Assembly (NCBI GenBank): GCA_018829205.1
Contig: JAHJUE010000003.1
Span: forward strand, 57,647-121,646
From: Bacteroidota bacterium
Lineage (GTDB): Bacteria > Bacteroidota > Ignavibacteria > Ignavibacteriales > Melioribacteraceae
Length of the DNA stretch: 64,000 nt
Direction: 5' to 3'
Shown here: positions 45,404 to 54,954 of the stretch, one piece after another
How the letters are laid out: the number at the start of each line of letters is the position of its first letter
How positions within the stretch are numbered: position 1 is the first letter of the stretch
The notes under the pieces: model-generated
Told to the model about the DNA's origin: nothing
The model's input: only the letters and a program-made list of their open reading frames with translations
Databases searched by the model: none
Made by a program: the position numbers and the translations under genes

Positions 45404-46306
45404 ATGAGAATAAAAATTGTTCTGCAAAAAACAATTACCGCGATAATAATATTATCTTTTATTACTCACTTTTTATCATGTTCTAATCCAACAGAAGACG
45501 CTGCTGATAATTTTATTAAAATGCGGAAATTAAAACCCGGTGTTGTAATTATAAACATGGGATACGATGCTGTAACTTCCATTTTAACCGAAAAGGGAAT
45601 AGTTGTTATTGATGCCGGAATATCAAATTCTCTTACTGCAAAATATAGAAAGATTATGGAAAATGAATTAGGAAGGGATGATTTCAAATATTTAATAAAT
45701 ACTCATTCACATTCAGATCATACTGGCGGAAATCAGATATTTAACGATGCTTTAATTGTTGGGCATGAAAACTGTGTAACCGAAATGAAAGAAGCAGTAA
45801 AGAATATTGATAATATAAAATCTAGACTTCGTAATATTATAAGCGAATATGAACTTCAGTTAAAAGAACAAATAGAAGATTCCACAGAAAGGGAAGAAGC
45901 TCTGTGCCAAAAGATGAGATACCAGCATACATATAATGACTGGGTAAATAACAGGATAGTAACCTATCCTGAATTAACATTTAGAGATACAATGAACTTT
46001 AATTTGGAGAATGTGAATTTTAATTTAATATATTTCGGGAAAGCTCATTCGGGTAGTGATATCCTTATTTATGTGCCTGAAGTAAAAATATTGTTTGTCG
46101 GTGATTTATTTTCAAAATACGGAAGACCGAGTATTGGAAATATTGCAAAGGCTGACGTAGAACGCTGGCAGGTTGTCAAAGAATGGGTTAATAAAAGATC
46201 TGTTGGAATTGAAATTGTTATAGGTGGACACGGACAAATTATGGATAAAAATGACATGGAAGAGTTCAATAAATATATTGACGAAAAATGGGCGGAAGTA
46301 AATTGA
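45404..46306 (+). CDS. Lipid-anchored MBL-fold metallohydrolase
   Basis: 300 aa. Signal peptide with lipobox (THFLSC). Metallo-beta-lactamase fold with zinc motif HSHSDHTGGN (HxHxDH), later FGKAHSGSDILIYV and VGDLFSKYGRP, then GGHGQI near the C-terminus as the last ligand region. The arrangement is like broad-spectrum MBL-fold hydrolases, class B beta-lactamase-like; it could act on lactams, lactones or other esters. A coiled-coil-like acidic insert (residues ~130-180, YELQLKEQIEDSTEREE) is unusual. Substrate unknown. Confidence 0.85.
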   Translation: MRIKIVLQKTITAIIILSFITHFLSCSNPTEDAADNFIKMRKLKPGVVIINMGYDAVTSILTEKGIVVIDAGISNSLTAKYRKIMENELGRDDFKYLINTHSHSDHTGGNQIFNDALIVGHENCVTEMKEAVKNIDNIKSRLRNIISEYELQLKEQIEDSTEREEALCQKMRYQHTYNDWVNNRIVTYPELTFRDTMNFNLENVNFNLIYFGKAHSGSDILIYVPEVKILFVGDLFSKYGRPSIGNIAKADVERWQVVKEWVNKRSVGIEIVIGGHGQIMDKNDMEEFNKYIDEKWAEVN

Positions 46307-46374
46307 TTATTTCATTAATATCAGGTTTTTAGAATTATAGTTTTTCAGAATTCAGCATAAATTATTTGGCAATT

Positions 46375-46848
46375 ATGAATGAAATATTTTTGTTTATAGA
46401 CGGAAGCGTAATTACAAAGTCTAAAATAGGATTTGGTGCTTACTTATTTATAAGTGATCTTGACGCACCGATTGAAAAAATTAAAGAGCATGTCAAAGTA
46501 AAACGATTCGAAAATACTTCTTCTGTAAGGTTAGAATTGCAGAATTTATTATGGGCATTAAGCCAAATTCCATTGAAAGTAGAAAAGATAATTATATATA
46601 CAGATTCTCAAAACATAATCGGATTAAAAGGAAGACGTGAAAGATTGGAACAAAACAATTACTATTCCGGTAGTGGAAAACTTCTTAAAAACCATGAATT
46701 GTATAAAGAATTTTACAAAGCTACGGATAATATAAATTGTGAGTTTATAAAGTTGCAAGGGCATAAACCAACAAACAGAAAAATATGGATTGATAATATA
46801 TTTACACTGGTTGATAGAGCTTCGCGTAATGCTTCGCGGGAAAATTAA
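46375..46848 (+). CDS. RNase H-like protein
   Basis: 157 aa from ATG 46375; a TTG three codons earlier is the alternative start. RNase H-fold core with the DEDD-type acidic residues placed: Asp in FLFIDGSVI, Glu in VRLELQNLLWAL, Asp in IIYTDSQNIIG, and a last Asp in FTLVDRASRN. This matches RNase HI-type motif spacing, so it probably cleaves RNA in RNA-DNA hybrids. A different RNase H family is possible, since the family-typical glycines are altered and the basic handle region (LKGRRERLEQNNYYS) is atypical. Confidence 0.7.
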   Translation: MNEIFLFIDGSVITKSKIGFGAYLFISDLDAPIEKIKEHVKVKRFENTSSVRLELQNLLWALSQIPLKVEKIIIYTDSQNIIGLKGRRERLEQNNYYSGSGKLLKNHELYKEFYKATDNINCEFIKLQGHKPTNRKIWIDNIFTLVDRASRNASREN

Positions 46849-46948
46849 TAACTAATCGTATATAGAATTTTATTATTAAGAATAAAGTTTGCAGTTATAT
46901 AAAGAAATTATTTTTAATCGATTGAAACAACAAACTATGAGTTGAATT

Positions 46949-47485
46949 ATGCGCGGTATTATTTTATTATTTATTCCATTGCTGTTGAACGGCTGCCTTG
47001 GCATGCCCGAAAATGTATTTCCCGTTAAAGATTTTGAGTTAAATAAATATCTGGGCAAATGGTATGAAATAGCCAGGCTTGATCATTCTTTTGAAAGAGG
47101 ACTTTCAAATGTATCGGCTGAATATTCATTACGAGATGACGGCGGTGTAAAAGTAATTAATAAAGGTTTCGATACCGTTGACAGTGTTTGGAGTCAAGCC
47201 GAAGGGAGAGCGTATTTTATGGAGAATGAAAATACAGGATATTTAAAGGTTTCTTTCTTCCGACCTTTTTATGGCTCGTATGTTGTGTTTGAATTGGACA
47301 AAGAGAATTATCAATACGCTTTCGTGTCCGGTAATACTACATCATATCTCTGGCTGTTATCAAGAACGCCTCAAGTGGGTAAAGAAATTATGGATAGGTT
47401 TATTGAAAAATCACGAAAACTCGGGTTTGATACGGGCAGTTTGATATTTGTAGATCAAACAAAAAATAAGAACAAGTTAGAATAA
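46949..47485 (+). CDS. Bacterial lipocalin (Blc-like lipoprotein)
   Basis: 178 aa. Signal peptide with lipobox (LLLNGC), then the lipocalin signature GKWYEIARLDHSFERG and the beta-barrel strands AEYSLRDDGGVKVINKGFD, GYLKVSFFRPFYGSYVVFEL, YLWLLSRTPQV and the C-terminal alpha helix. Blc-type lipocalins are outer-membrane lipoproteins that bind lysophospholipids or fatty acids in stress. Length is a little above E. coli Blc (177). Plus strand, in line with the small envelope genes before it. Confidence 0.94.
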   Translation: MRGIILLFIPLLLNGCLGMPENVFPVKDFELNKYLGKWYEIARLDHSFERGLSNVSAEYSLRDDGGVKVINKGFDTVDSVWSQAEGRAYFMENENTGYLKVSFFRPFYGSYVVFELDKENYQYAFVSGNTTSYLWLLSRTPQVGKEIMDRFIEKSRKLGFDTGSLIFVDQTKNKNKLE

Positions 47486-47516
47486 AAAAAAACTTAATAT
47501 TACTTTGGAAACAATA

Positions 47517-48068
47517 ATGATAAAAATAAAATTTTCTCCATTCCCGGTTTTAAAAACTGAGCGTTTAAACTTACGTCAGCTTACAAATAATGATGAAAAA
47601 CAAATTTTTCTTATTCGTTCTAACGAAAATATGGCTGAATTTTTAAATAGACCGTTGTGTAAAAATATTGAAGAAGCTTCTAATTTTATAAATAAAATTA
47701 ATGCCCTCATAGCCAATAATGAATGTATTTACTGGGCTGTAACATTAAAAGGAAATCCAAAACTTATAGGCACAATTTGTTTGTGGCAGATTTCAACAAA
47801 AGAAGCAAAAGCCGAAATCGGGTTTGAACTTTTGCCGGAATATCAGGGCAGAGGAATAATTCAAGAAGCCGTAAAAAGTGTTTTGGATTATGGTTTTAAT
47901 AAAATGAATCTTTCTGCAATTGAAGGCGAGGTAGCGCCCGGGAATATAAAATCTATAAAAATTATGGAGAAATTTGGTTTCAAAAAAATAAATGAAATTA
48001 GAGAAAACGACTCTATCGATGTGGAAGAGGGAAGAACCGTTATGTATAGTGTAATTAAGCAGATATAA
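47517..48068 (+). CDS. RimJ/RimL-type GNAT acetyltransferase
   Basis: 183 aa from ATG 47517; an in-frame TTG lies four codons upstream. GNAT fold of the ribosomal-protein-alanine acetyltransferase type: LKTERLNLRQLTNNDEKQIF at the N-terminus, LIGTICLWQI, AEIGFELLPEYQGRGIIQEA (acetyl-CoA loop), and IEGEVAPGNIKSIKIMEKFGF at the C-terminus. Substrate unknown. Confidence 0.9.
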   Translation: MIKIKFSPFPVLKTERLNLRQLTNNDEKQIFLIRSNENMAEFLNRPLCKNIEEASNFINKINALIANNECIYWAVTLKGNPKLIGTICLWQISTKEAKAEIGFELLPEYQGRGIIQEAVKSVLDYGFNKMNLSAIEGEVAPGNIKSIKIMEKFGFKKINEIRENDSIDVEEGRTVMYSVIKQI

Positions 48069-48275
48069 TTCCCTTATAACAATTACGCTGCTTTTCCAGA
48101 TCTATTATAATTCTTCAAATTGACTCTTGCTAATCACTGTATTTCGATCTATTATAAATTGAATTTTAAAATAATAATACCTTCCATCCGCTTACCCCAA
48201 AATTTAAAATTTTATTCAACATTTTATTTTATGTAAATATTTTGAATTCATTCAGCGAAATCAGATGAGGTTATT

Positions 48276-51200
48276 ATGCGTATGTTATATACATTTCTTA
48301 TAATTATTCTTCTCAATAATCTAGTATATTCCCAAGTTTCTGTGCGACTGCAGCAGCCCCCGCCAAATCAATTGACAATTAACGATCTTTGGAATGCGAC
48401 ACTAATGAACTCTGACTCAAATTCCATAATAATTACTTTACTCTACACACTTGAAAAATCCGGTTCAGGACTCATTGCGGAAGGTTCATCGGATTCTATA
48501 AGTTTGGCGCCGGGAACGAGAACCATTACTTATGACGATGTTAACTCCGAGAACTCCAGCACCATATTTGATAGATGGGGAAATCTTAAAACCGGATCGG
48601 GCGATTATATAATTAGCATACAAATATTTAACTCGTCCGGAGCGGAAATTGGGAGCGACAGCATTTCACAAAGAGTGGAAATACAGCCGTTTGATATTTT
48701 AGAAGTAGCCTTAAATAAAACTTCACTTAGTGATTCCACTTTTTATCAACTTATAATAACAAACAATTATGACGGTGAATTGGAGGATAATAAACCTAAG
48801 AGCTTTCGTATAACAGTGGGTAGTGATTCGATACTTTCAATTTCGGGAGGCGTATCTGTTGGCTGGGAAAGAACGCCTTCAAAATTTCCTCCTGGTTCCA
48901 ACAGCATTATTTGGACAAATTCTTCAGGAGAAATTCCATCTGATTCCACTTATTTAGGGAATATTTATTTTGATAATTTAGAATCGGTACCTATAAGCTT
49001 AACATACGAATGGCGGAATAAAAGCGATGATATAATTTACACTAAAAGTGTTATTCTTGGTCAAGCTGACGCGTGTATTACATGGGATCTGTTAAGCGAT
49101 GAATCTGTAACTACTACTGCAGGAAATATATTAGGTGTGCCTGAATCAATAGGCGTTGGGCCTGCTCCAACCATGTCGGTTTTTAATTATAACAGTAACG
49201 GACAAAGACTTTGGGTAGGAAACACAGGCTGGATTGCAGGCAGTTTGGATTTAACAAGGTATATTGAGTTTAATACTTCACCGGTTTCAGGAAATAACTT
49301 AAATGTTACAAATGTTTCTTTTAATTACGGCGATAATCAAATAGCTACCGACTTCTTTATTATAAACTCACAAGTGTTTTATTCAATTGATAATTGGGCA
49401 ACTAGTACAGCGTTGTCGCAATCTGCTTTGCTTTATTTGAACTCAAGTATGTCAACATTCAGCGCGTCAAATTTGAATATTGCAGTATCATACGGACAGA
49501 CATTTTCCCTCCGAATTTACCCCTATGCTGTTAAGAATGGATCAGCAATGACGCCTACCTTTGTAATTCATAATGATGTTAAGATTTGCGGAATTACAAC
49601 TCCTCAAGTTGTAACCGACGGCTCAATCTGCGGTATCAAATTTAATGACTTAAACGGAAACGGTATTATGGATCTTAATGAACCGGGATTACCAAACTGG
49701 ACGATTCAGCTTACTGGAGCTGCGTCAAGGACTACAGTTACAAACTTTGACGGAACTTATTGTTTTAATAGATTAAAAGCCGGAGATTATAATGTTGCCG
49801 AAGTTAATCAAACAGGGTGGACGCAGAAAATGCCCTCTGCTCCGGGCACTTATTCGGTATCACTTACCTCAGGACAGGAATTAGAGAATATAAATTTTGG
49901 TAATAAATATGATCCGGATGCTGGCTGTTCTAAAGTTTGGGAAGCGCTCGGCAGCGGAATGAACGATGAAGTATTTGCTTATGCAAAGAATGGAAATATA
50001 ATTTATGCCGGCGGAGATTTTACAACAGCCGACGGTGTGTCGGCAAATTATATCGCAAAATGGGACGGTACAAACTGGACTCCGCTTGGCACAGGGCTGA
50101 ACGGCAAAGTTCGCGCAATAGCTGTAATGGGTTCCGATGTGTATGTAGGCGGAATGTTTACAATGGCTGGTGGCGTAAGCGCGAATAGAATTGCAAAATG
50201 GAACGGCACAAGCTGGTCGGCTCTCGGAAGTGGAGTTAATGGTAGTGTGGATGCGCTAAAATTTTTAGGAAATGATTTATATGTCGGAGGCTCTTTTACA
50301 AGCGCGGGCGGCATATCAACAAATTGCCTTGCGAAATGGGACGGCGCTAATTGGTCTTCGCCCGGAGGTGGGGTTTATGATTTTGGTGACTATATGTCTG
50401 TCCGGGCTCTTGCGGTTATAGGTTCCGATCTTTATGTCGGGGGAAGATATTATAGTTTAAACGGGTATAGTTATGGTTTTACATCCAAATGGGATGGAAC
50501 AAACTGGTCAAACCAAACTACTTTTGGTGGCTATGTTGATGCTCTTGCCGTAATTGGAAGCGATTTGTATGTAGGGGGATGGTTTTATAATAGAATTAGA
50601 AAATGGGACGGCACAACATGGACAACCCCTGGCGGCGGAATGAATAATCATATTCACGCGCTTGCCGTAATCGGCTCTGATCTTTACGCTGGCGGCGCAT
50701 TTACAACAGCCGGAGGAGTGAGCGCGTATCGAGTCGCTAAATACAACGGCACAGCATGGTCGGCTCTCGGCACCGGAGTAAGTAATTGGTCCGGAAGTCA
50801 CGGACATGTTGAAGCTCTGCTTGCTGACGGGAATGAATTATATGCCGGAGGCGGTTTTGATATCGCCGGTACCGTTAATGCAAATTACGCCGCGAAATAT
50901 TTGTGCAGCGAATCAATCACTCTAAATGTTTTTGTTTTAGGAAATGTTTTTCATGATATAAATGTTAACGGTGTTTTTGATGATGAAGAGCCTGTGCTGA
51001 CAAACTGGACAGTGAATATTTCAGGAGCTGCAGTTGGAACATCACATACAAACAGCGACGGAAATTTTTATTTCAACAACTTGAAACCCGGCGTTTATAC
51101 AGTTGCGGTGAAATTCCCGACAGGGTGGACAGGTTCCGGAAGTCCGACAGGAAGTTATACTTTTGATGCCGCGCCGGGGCAAACAATAACAGGTTTTCAT

Positions 51201-52562
51201 CTTGCTGTTAAACCTATTGACTGTGAAAATGTGCTAAAAGAATGGTCGGCTCTCGGAAGAGGAACAGGCGCGCAAGTTTCTGCAATTCTTCAAATGGGAA
51301 ATGATATTTATGCTGGCGGCGCGTTTACAGACGCAGGTGGTACTACAGCAAATCATATTGCAAAATGGGACGGTACTGTTTGGTCCCCGCTCGGAAGCGG
51401 AATTAACGGCGATATAAATGCGCTCGCGGTATTAGGAACGGATTTATACGCCGGCGGTTCTTTTACTACTGCCGGTGAAGTAAGTGCAAGTTCAATAGCT
51501 AAATGGGACGGCACAAATTGGTCGGCTCTTGGATCCGGGATAAATGATACTGTCAAATCTCTTGTGGTAATTAATGATGAATTATATGCGGCGGGAAATT
51601 TCAAAGATATAGGAGGTATCACTGCAAATAATATTGCGAAATGGGATGGTTCAAGCTGGTCGACTCTAGGAAACGGTTTGAATATTGACATACGTTCCCT
51701 CGCTGTAATCGGATCAGATTTGTACGCTGGCGGAAAGAAGAAGGACTATGACTGGGATGAAGCTGCCGGTGATTTGAAGAATATTGCGAAATGGGATGGT
51801 TCAAGCTGGTCGACTCTCGGGAATGGGTCGAATATTGACATAAGTACTCTCGTAGTAATTGGTTCTGATTTATACGTCGGCGGACAAAAGAAAAAGAAGG
51901 ATAAGGATTGGGACGAAGCTGTTGGTGATTTGAAGAATATTGCCAAATGGGACGGTATAAGCTGGTCAACTCTCGGGAACGGTTTAAATATTGACATAAA
52001 TACCTTAGCGGTTTTCGGATCAGATTTATACGCAGGTGGACTTAAGAAGAAGAAGGACAAGGACTGGGACGAAGCTGCCGGTGATTTGAATAATATTGCC
52101 ATATGGGACGGCACAAACTGGTCGGCGCTCGGAACAGGAATGAACCAGAATTATGTTCAAACTATTACGGCAGTCGGCGGAGATTTATACGCGGGCGGAT
52201 TGTTTAATACTGCTGACGGTATAAGCGCGTTAAACATTGCTAAATATTCATGCAATACTGTTACTTCTGTTGAAGATACTTATGAAAATAATTTGCCTAG
52301 AACTTTCAAGCTGGAACAGAATTACCCGAATCCTTTTAATCCCTCATCTACAATTAAATATGATATTCCCAAAAACAGTTTTGTAAAAATTATTGTTTAC
52401 GATATTCTCGGAAGGGAAATAAAAATATTGCTGAATGAAGAAAAAAGCCCCGGCAGTTATGAAATAAACTTTGACGCTAAATATTTAGCGAGCGGAATTT
52501 ATTTCTATACAATAAATGCGGGAGAGTTTTATCAAAGCAAGAAAATGATTCTGCTCAAATAA
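48276..52562 (+). CDS. T9SS-exported protein with two predicted seven-bladed propellers
   Basis: 1428 aa. Signal peptide ends VYSQ. Residues ~25-445 are beta-rich with no named domain. About 449-544 is an SdrD_B-like domain (GIKFNDLNGNGIMDLNEPG). About 551-875 holds seven blade-like repeats (VxALAVIGSDLYVGG ... IAKWDGTxWSALGSG), followed by a second SdrD_B-like domain (~887-982), seven more blades (~986-1327), and a T9SS type A sorting domain (~1329-1428; LEQNYPNPFNPSSTIKYDIP). Blades d-f of the second propeller contain a highly charged KKKKDKDWDEA loop in place of the usual SxGG loop. A large cell-surface adhesin or ligand-binding scaffold is the most natural reading; no catalytic motif is seen. 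Confidence 0.88.
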   Translation: MRMLYTFLIIILLNNLVYSQVSVRLQQPPPNQLTINDLWNATLMNSDSNSIIITLLYTLEKSGSGLIAEGSSDSISLAPGTRTITYDDVNSENSSTIFDRWGNLKTGSGDYIISIQIFNSSGAEIGSDSISQRVEIQPFDILEVALNKTSLSDSTFYQLIITNNYDGELEDNKPKSFRITVGSDSILSISGGVSVGWERTPSKFPPGSNSIIWTNSSGEIPSDSTYLGNIYFDNLESVPISLTYEWRNKSDDIIYTKSVILGQADACITWDLLSDESVTTTAGNILGVPESIGVGPAPTMSVFNYNSNGQRLWVGNTGWIAGSLDLTRYIEFNTSPVSGNNLNVTNVSFNYGDNQIATDFFIINSQVFYSIDNWATSTALSQSALLYLNSSMSTFSASNLNIAVSYGQTFSLRIYPYAVKNGSAMTPTFVIHNDVKICGITTPQVVTDGSICGIKFNDLNGNGIMDLNEPGLPNWTIQLTGAASRTTVTNFDGTYCFNRLKAGDYNVAEVNQTGWTQKMPSAPGTYSVSLTSGQELENINFGNKYDPDAGCSKVWEALGSGMNDEVFAYAKNGNIIYAGGDFTTADGVSANYIAKWDGTNWTPLGTGLNGKVRAIAVMGSDVYVGGMFTMAGGVSANRIAKWNGTSWSALGSGVNGSVDALKFLGNDLYVGGSFTSAGGISTNCLAKWDGANWSSPGGGVYDFGDYMSVRALAVIGSDLYVGGRYYSLNGYSYGFTSKWDGTNWSNQTTFGGYVDALAVIGSDLYVGGWFYNRIRKWDGTTWTTPGGGMNNHIHALAVIGSDLYAGGAFTTAGGVSAYRVAKYNGTAWSALGTGVSNWSGSHGHVEALLADGNELYAGGGFDIAGTVNANYAAKYLCSESITLNVFVLGNVFHDINVNGVFDDEEPVLTNWTVNISGAAVGTSHTNSDGNFYFNNLKPGVYTVAVKFPTGWTGSGSPTGSYTFDAAPGQTITGFHLAVKPIDCENVLKEWSALGRGTGAQVSAILQMGNDIYAGGAFTDAGGTTANHIAKWDGTVWSPLGSGINGDINALAVLGTDLYAGGSFTTAGEVSASSIAKWDGTNWSALGSGINDTVKSLVVINDELYAAGNFKDIGGITANNIAKWDGSSWSTLGNGLNIDIRSLAVIGSDLYAGGKKKDYDWDEAAGDLKNIAKWDGSSWSTLGNGSNIDISTLVVIGSDLYVGGQKKKKDKDWDEAVGDLKNIAKWDGISWSTLGNGLNIDINTLAVFGSDLYAGGLKKKKDKDWDEAAGDLNNIAIWDGTNWSALGTGMNQNYVQTITAVGGDLYAGGLFNTADGISALNIAKYSCNTVTSVEDTYENNLPRTFKLEQNYPNPFNPSSTIKYDIPKNSFVKIIVYDILGREIKILLNEEKSPGSYEINFDAKYLASGIYFYTINAGEFYQSKKMILLK
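51627..51985 (+). repeat. Near-identical coding repeats in the second propeller
   Basis: ATTGCGAAATGGGATGGTTC and its following bases recur almost unchanged around 51632, 51782 and (with a few changes) 51940. The spacing is about 150-158 bp, i.e. one propeller blade. The intervening loops code for the KKKDKDWDEAAGDL insert, itself repeated. The blades are thus recently amplified. Confidence 0.82.
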
Positions 52563-52575
52563 AAAATAAATCCAA

Positions 52576-52605
52576 AACCTCCGGGGGTTTTTAAACTCGG
52601 AGGTT
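52576..52605 (+). terminator. Possible terminator after the T9SS gene
   Basis: AACCTCCG (52576-52583) pairs with CGGAGGTT (52598-52605) across a 14-base loop. The downstream T tract is poor (ACTATTT), so this may be a weak terminator or only a stable 3' hairpin. Confidence 0.5.
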
Positions 52606-52710
52606 ACTATTTACAATAAAGAAATTCCTGCCGCATTTATTCAAAAAGAATAAATCATTATATTCAATTCACAATATTCTTGCAAGAAATTTCAAAGTGG
52701 AGTAATTCTA

Positions 52711-54162
52711 TTGATTGCAATAGATTATTTATTATTGATAGGCTCGGTACTTGTACTAATAAGTATTGTATTTGCCAAACTTCTTGATAACATCGGCTTA
52801 CCGACATTATTGTTGTTTATTGGTGTCGGTATGCTTGCCGGTTCGGAAGGCTTCGGAGGAATTTATTTTGACGATCCTTCGCTCGCACAGTCTATAGGTA
52901 TTATTTCATTAATATTTATTTTATTTTCCGGTGGTCTCGAAACAAATTGGACCGAATCGAAACATATAGCAATTCCCGCATTTACTCTAGCAACACTCGG
53001 GGTGCTTTTAACAGCAATAATAATAGCGTTGTTTGTGATGTTAATATTCGACACTACATTTTTATGGGGACTGCTGATAGGCTCGATAATTTCATCAACA
53101 GACGCAGCTGCGGTCTTTTCAATTTTGCGTGTGGGCAATATTGGACTAAAAGGAAAAATGAGACCATTGCTCGAACTTGAATCTGGCAGCAACGACCCTA
53201 TGGCGGTATTTTTAACAATAAGTACTATCGAACTTCTTCTATTACCTGAAAAATCATTTTTGGGATTAACTTTAGTATTTGTCTTTCAGATAGGTTTGGG
53301 AATAATTTTAGGGTTCGGCGGCGGAAAAATAATGGCTTACTTAGTGAACAAATTAAAATTTTTTTACGAAGGAATTTACCCGGTATTTGCTTTATCATTG
53401 GCAATAATGATTTATTCCTTAACCGCCGTTGTAGGCGGCAGCGGGTTTCTTGCCATTTATATCGCCGGAATTATTCTTGGGAATATACAGTTTGTTCATA
53501 AAAAAGCTTTGATACGTTTTTTTGACGGCCTTGCCGTTTTAAGCCAGATTGCGATGTTCCTTACTTTAGGATTATTGGTTTTTCCGTCAAGATTAGTTGA
53601 AGTTTTTGGTTTCGGTTTATTATTAAGTGGGATCCTAATTTTTATTGCTCGTCCATTAAGTGTTTTTATTACGATGCTTCCATTTAAATTCAGCTTTAAA
53701 GAAAAACTGTTTACATCATGGGTTGGTTTAAGAGGTGCAGTACCCATTATACTTGCAACCTTTCCGCTTTTAATGGGAGTAGAAAATTCTCTGCTGATTT
53801 TTGATCTAGTATTTTTTATTGTTTTAACTTCTTCTTTGATTCAGGGCTGGACAATAAATCCTATAGCAAAATTATTAAGTCTTTCAGCGCCCTTAAAAAG
53901 GAAATATCAAGCGCCCATAGAATTCAGTTCACGCAATGATGATGATACCGATCTAATAGAGTTTATTGTGCCGTTCGGTTCTAATATGGCGGGGAAACAG
54001 ATTGTAGATTTAAATTTCCCCGAAGACAGCAGAATTATTTTGGTTGTAAGAGACGAAAAAAATATTGTACCAAGCGGAGGTACTATTATTGAAGAAGGCG
54101 ATATTCTTTCAATTCTTGTTAATAAAAACAATTTAGAAGCCGTTAGAAAAACTTTCTTTTAA
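52711..54162 (+). CDS. Potassium/proton antiporter (CPA1/NhaP2 family)
   Basis: 483 aa from TTG. The first ~390 residues are about 12 membrane helices of the CPA1 sodium/proton-exchanger fold, with the SSTDAAAVFSIL motif (the double-acidic Asp position) and ESGSNDPMAVFLTI. The C-terminal ~90 residues are a TrkA_C/RCK_C regulatory domain (IVPFGSNMAGKQIVDLNFPEDS ... VVRDEKNIVPSGGTIIEEGDIL). This layout is that of NhaP2/CvrA K+(Na+)/H+ antiporters. SD GTGGAG precedes the start. Confidence 0.92.
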   Translation: MIAIDYLLLIGSVLVLISIVFAKLLDNIGLPTLLLFIGVGMLAGSEGFGGIYFDDPSLAQSIGIISLIFILFSGGLETNWTESKHIAIPAFTLATLGVLLTAIIIALFVMLIFDTTFLWGLLIGSIISSTDAAAVFSILRVGNIGLKGKMRPLLELESGSNDPMAVFLTISTIELLLLPEKSFLGLTLVFVFQIGLGIILGFGGGKIMAYLVNKLKFFYEGIYPVFALSLAIMIYSLTAVVGGSGFLAIYIAGIILGNIQFVHKKALIRFFDGLAVLSQIAMFLTLGLLVFPSRLVEVFGFGLLLSGILIFIARPLSVFITMLPFKFSFKEKLFTSWVGLRGAVPIILATFPLLMGVENSLLIFDLVFFIVLTSSLIQGWTINPIAKLLSLSAPLKRKYQAPIEFSSRNDDDTDLIEFIVPFGSNMAGKQIVDLNFPEDSRIILVVRDEKNIVPSGGTIIEEGDILSILVNKNNLEAVRKTFF

Positions 54163-54420
54163 ATATATAATTAAAAAAGATTTAGTTACGTTTAATTCAA
54201 ATCACATATAAGACAAATCATCATTTTTTTGTTGCTCCGTATGTAAATCATTGTTACATTTAATGTAACATTATAACGTTTTAGTATTTACTTCAAATAA
54301 TAATAGCCCTATTTTAAGCCCAGCCCGGTTTTCAAAATTATTATAGATTTTTTTATTTGTTTTTTCGTTTGAAATTAAAGGCGCTAAAAATATCTCAATC
54401 AATTAAATAAGATATAATTT

Positions 54421-54945
54421 ATGGGCAGCAACATTTATATGGCTTTAGGAGCAATGGTACTTCTTTCCGTATTTATTCTTTCTTCAAATACCATGATTCA
54501 AGTTAATTCGCGTGTAGTAAACGAAAGCGAATACTTGATAACCGCGATCTCAATTGCGCAGAATGTGCTTGACGAGGCTAAAACAAAAGCATTTGACGAG
54601 AAACTTGTAACCGGAACGGTTGAAAGTGAAAATGATCTTACCCAGATAATGGGAAGAGAAAGCAGCGAGATATTTACATATCCCGATTTACCCGATAGTG
54701 TAACAAAACAAATTTATAATTCAACCGTTATGTATGATGATTTTGATGATTATAACGGTTATACAAGAACTGTCAATACCAAAAGAGCAGACTCGTTTCA
54801 GGTTTCTTCAATTGTGCAGTATGTTGATCCCGAAAATCCTGACGTTACAAAATCATCTCCTACATTCTGCAAAAGGATTACGGTTATTGTTAACAGTCCT
54901 TATCTAACTACACCTGTTTTATTAAAATACGCAGTTACTTATTAG
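54421..54945 (+). CDS. Pseudopilin-like membrane protein (PilV position)
   Basis: 174 aa. N-terminal hydrophobic helix (MGSNIYMALGAMVLLSVFIL), then NESEYLITAISIAQNVLDEAKTKAF, which resembles PilV-type minor pilins after their hydrophobic segment. There is a Gly at residue 2 and no glutamate at +5, so a canonical prepilin leader and PilD site are not shown. The remaining part is beta-rich and ends TTPVLLKYAVTY. First of three adjacent genes of similar design. Confidence 0.6.
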   Translation: MGSNIYMALGAMVLLSVFILSSNTMIQVNSRVVNESEYLITAISIAQNVLDEAKTKAFDEKLVTGTVESENDLTQIMGRESSEIFTYPDLPDSVTKQIYNSTVMYDDFDDYNGYTRTVNTKRADSFQVSSIVQYVDPENPDVTKSSPTFCKRITVIVNSPYLTTPVLLKYAVTY

Positions 54946-54954
54946 GCAGGAATT

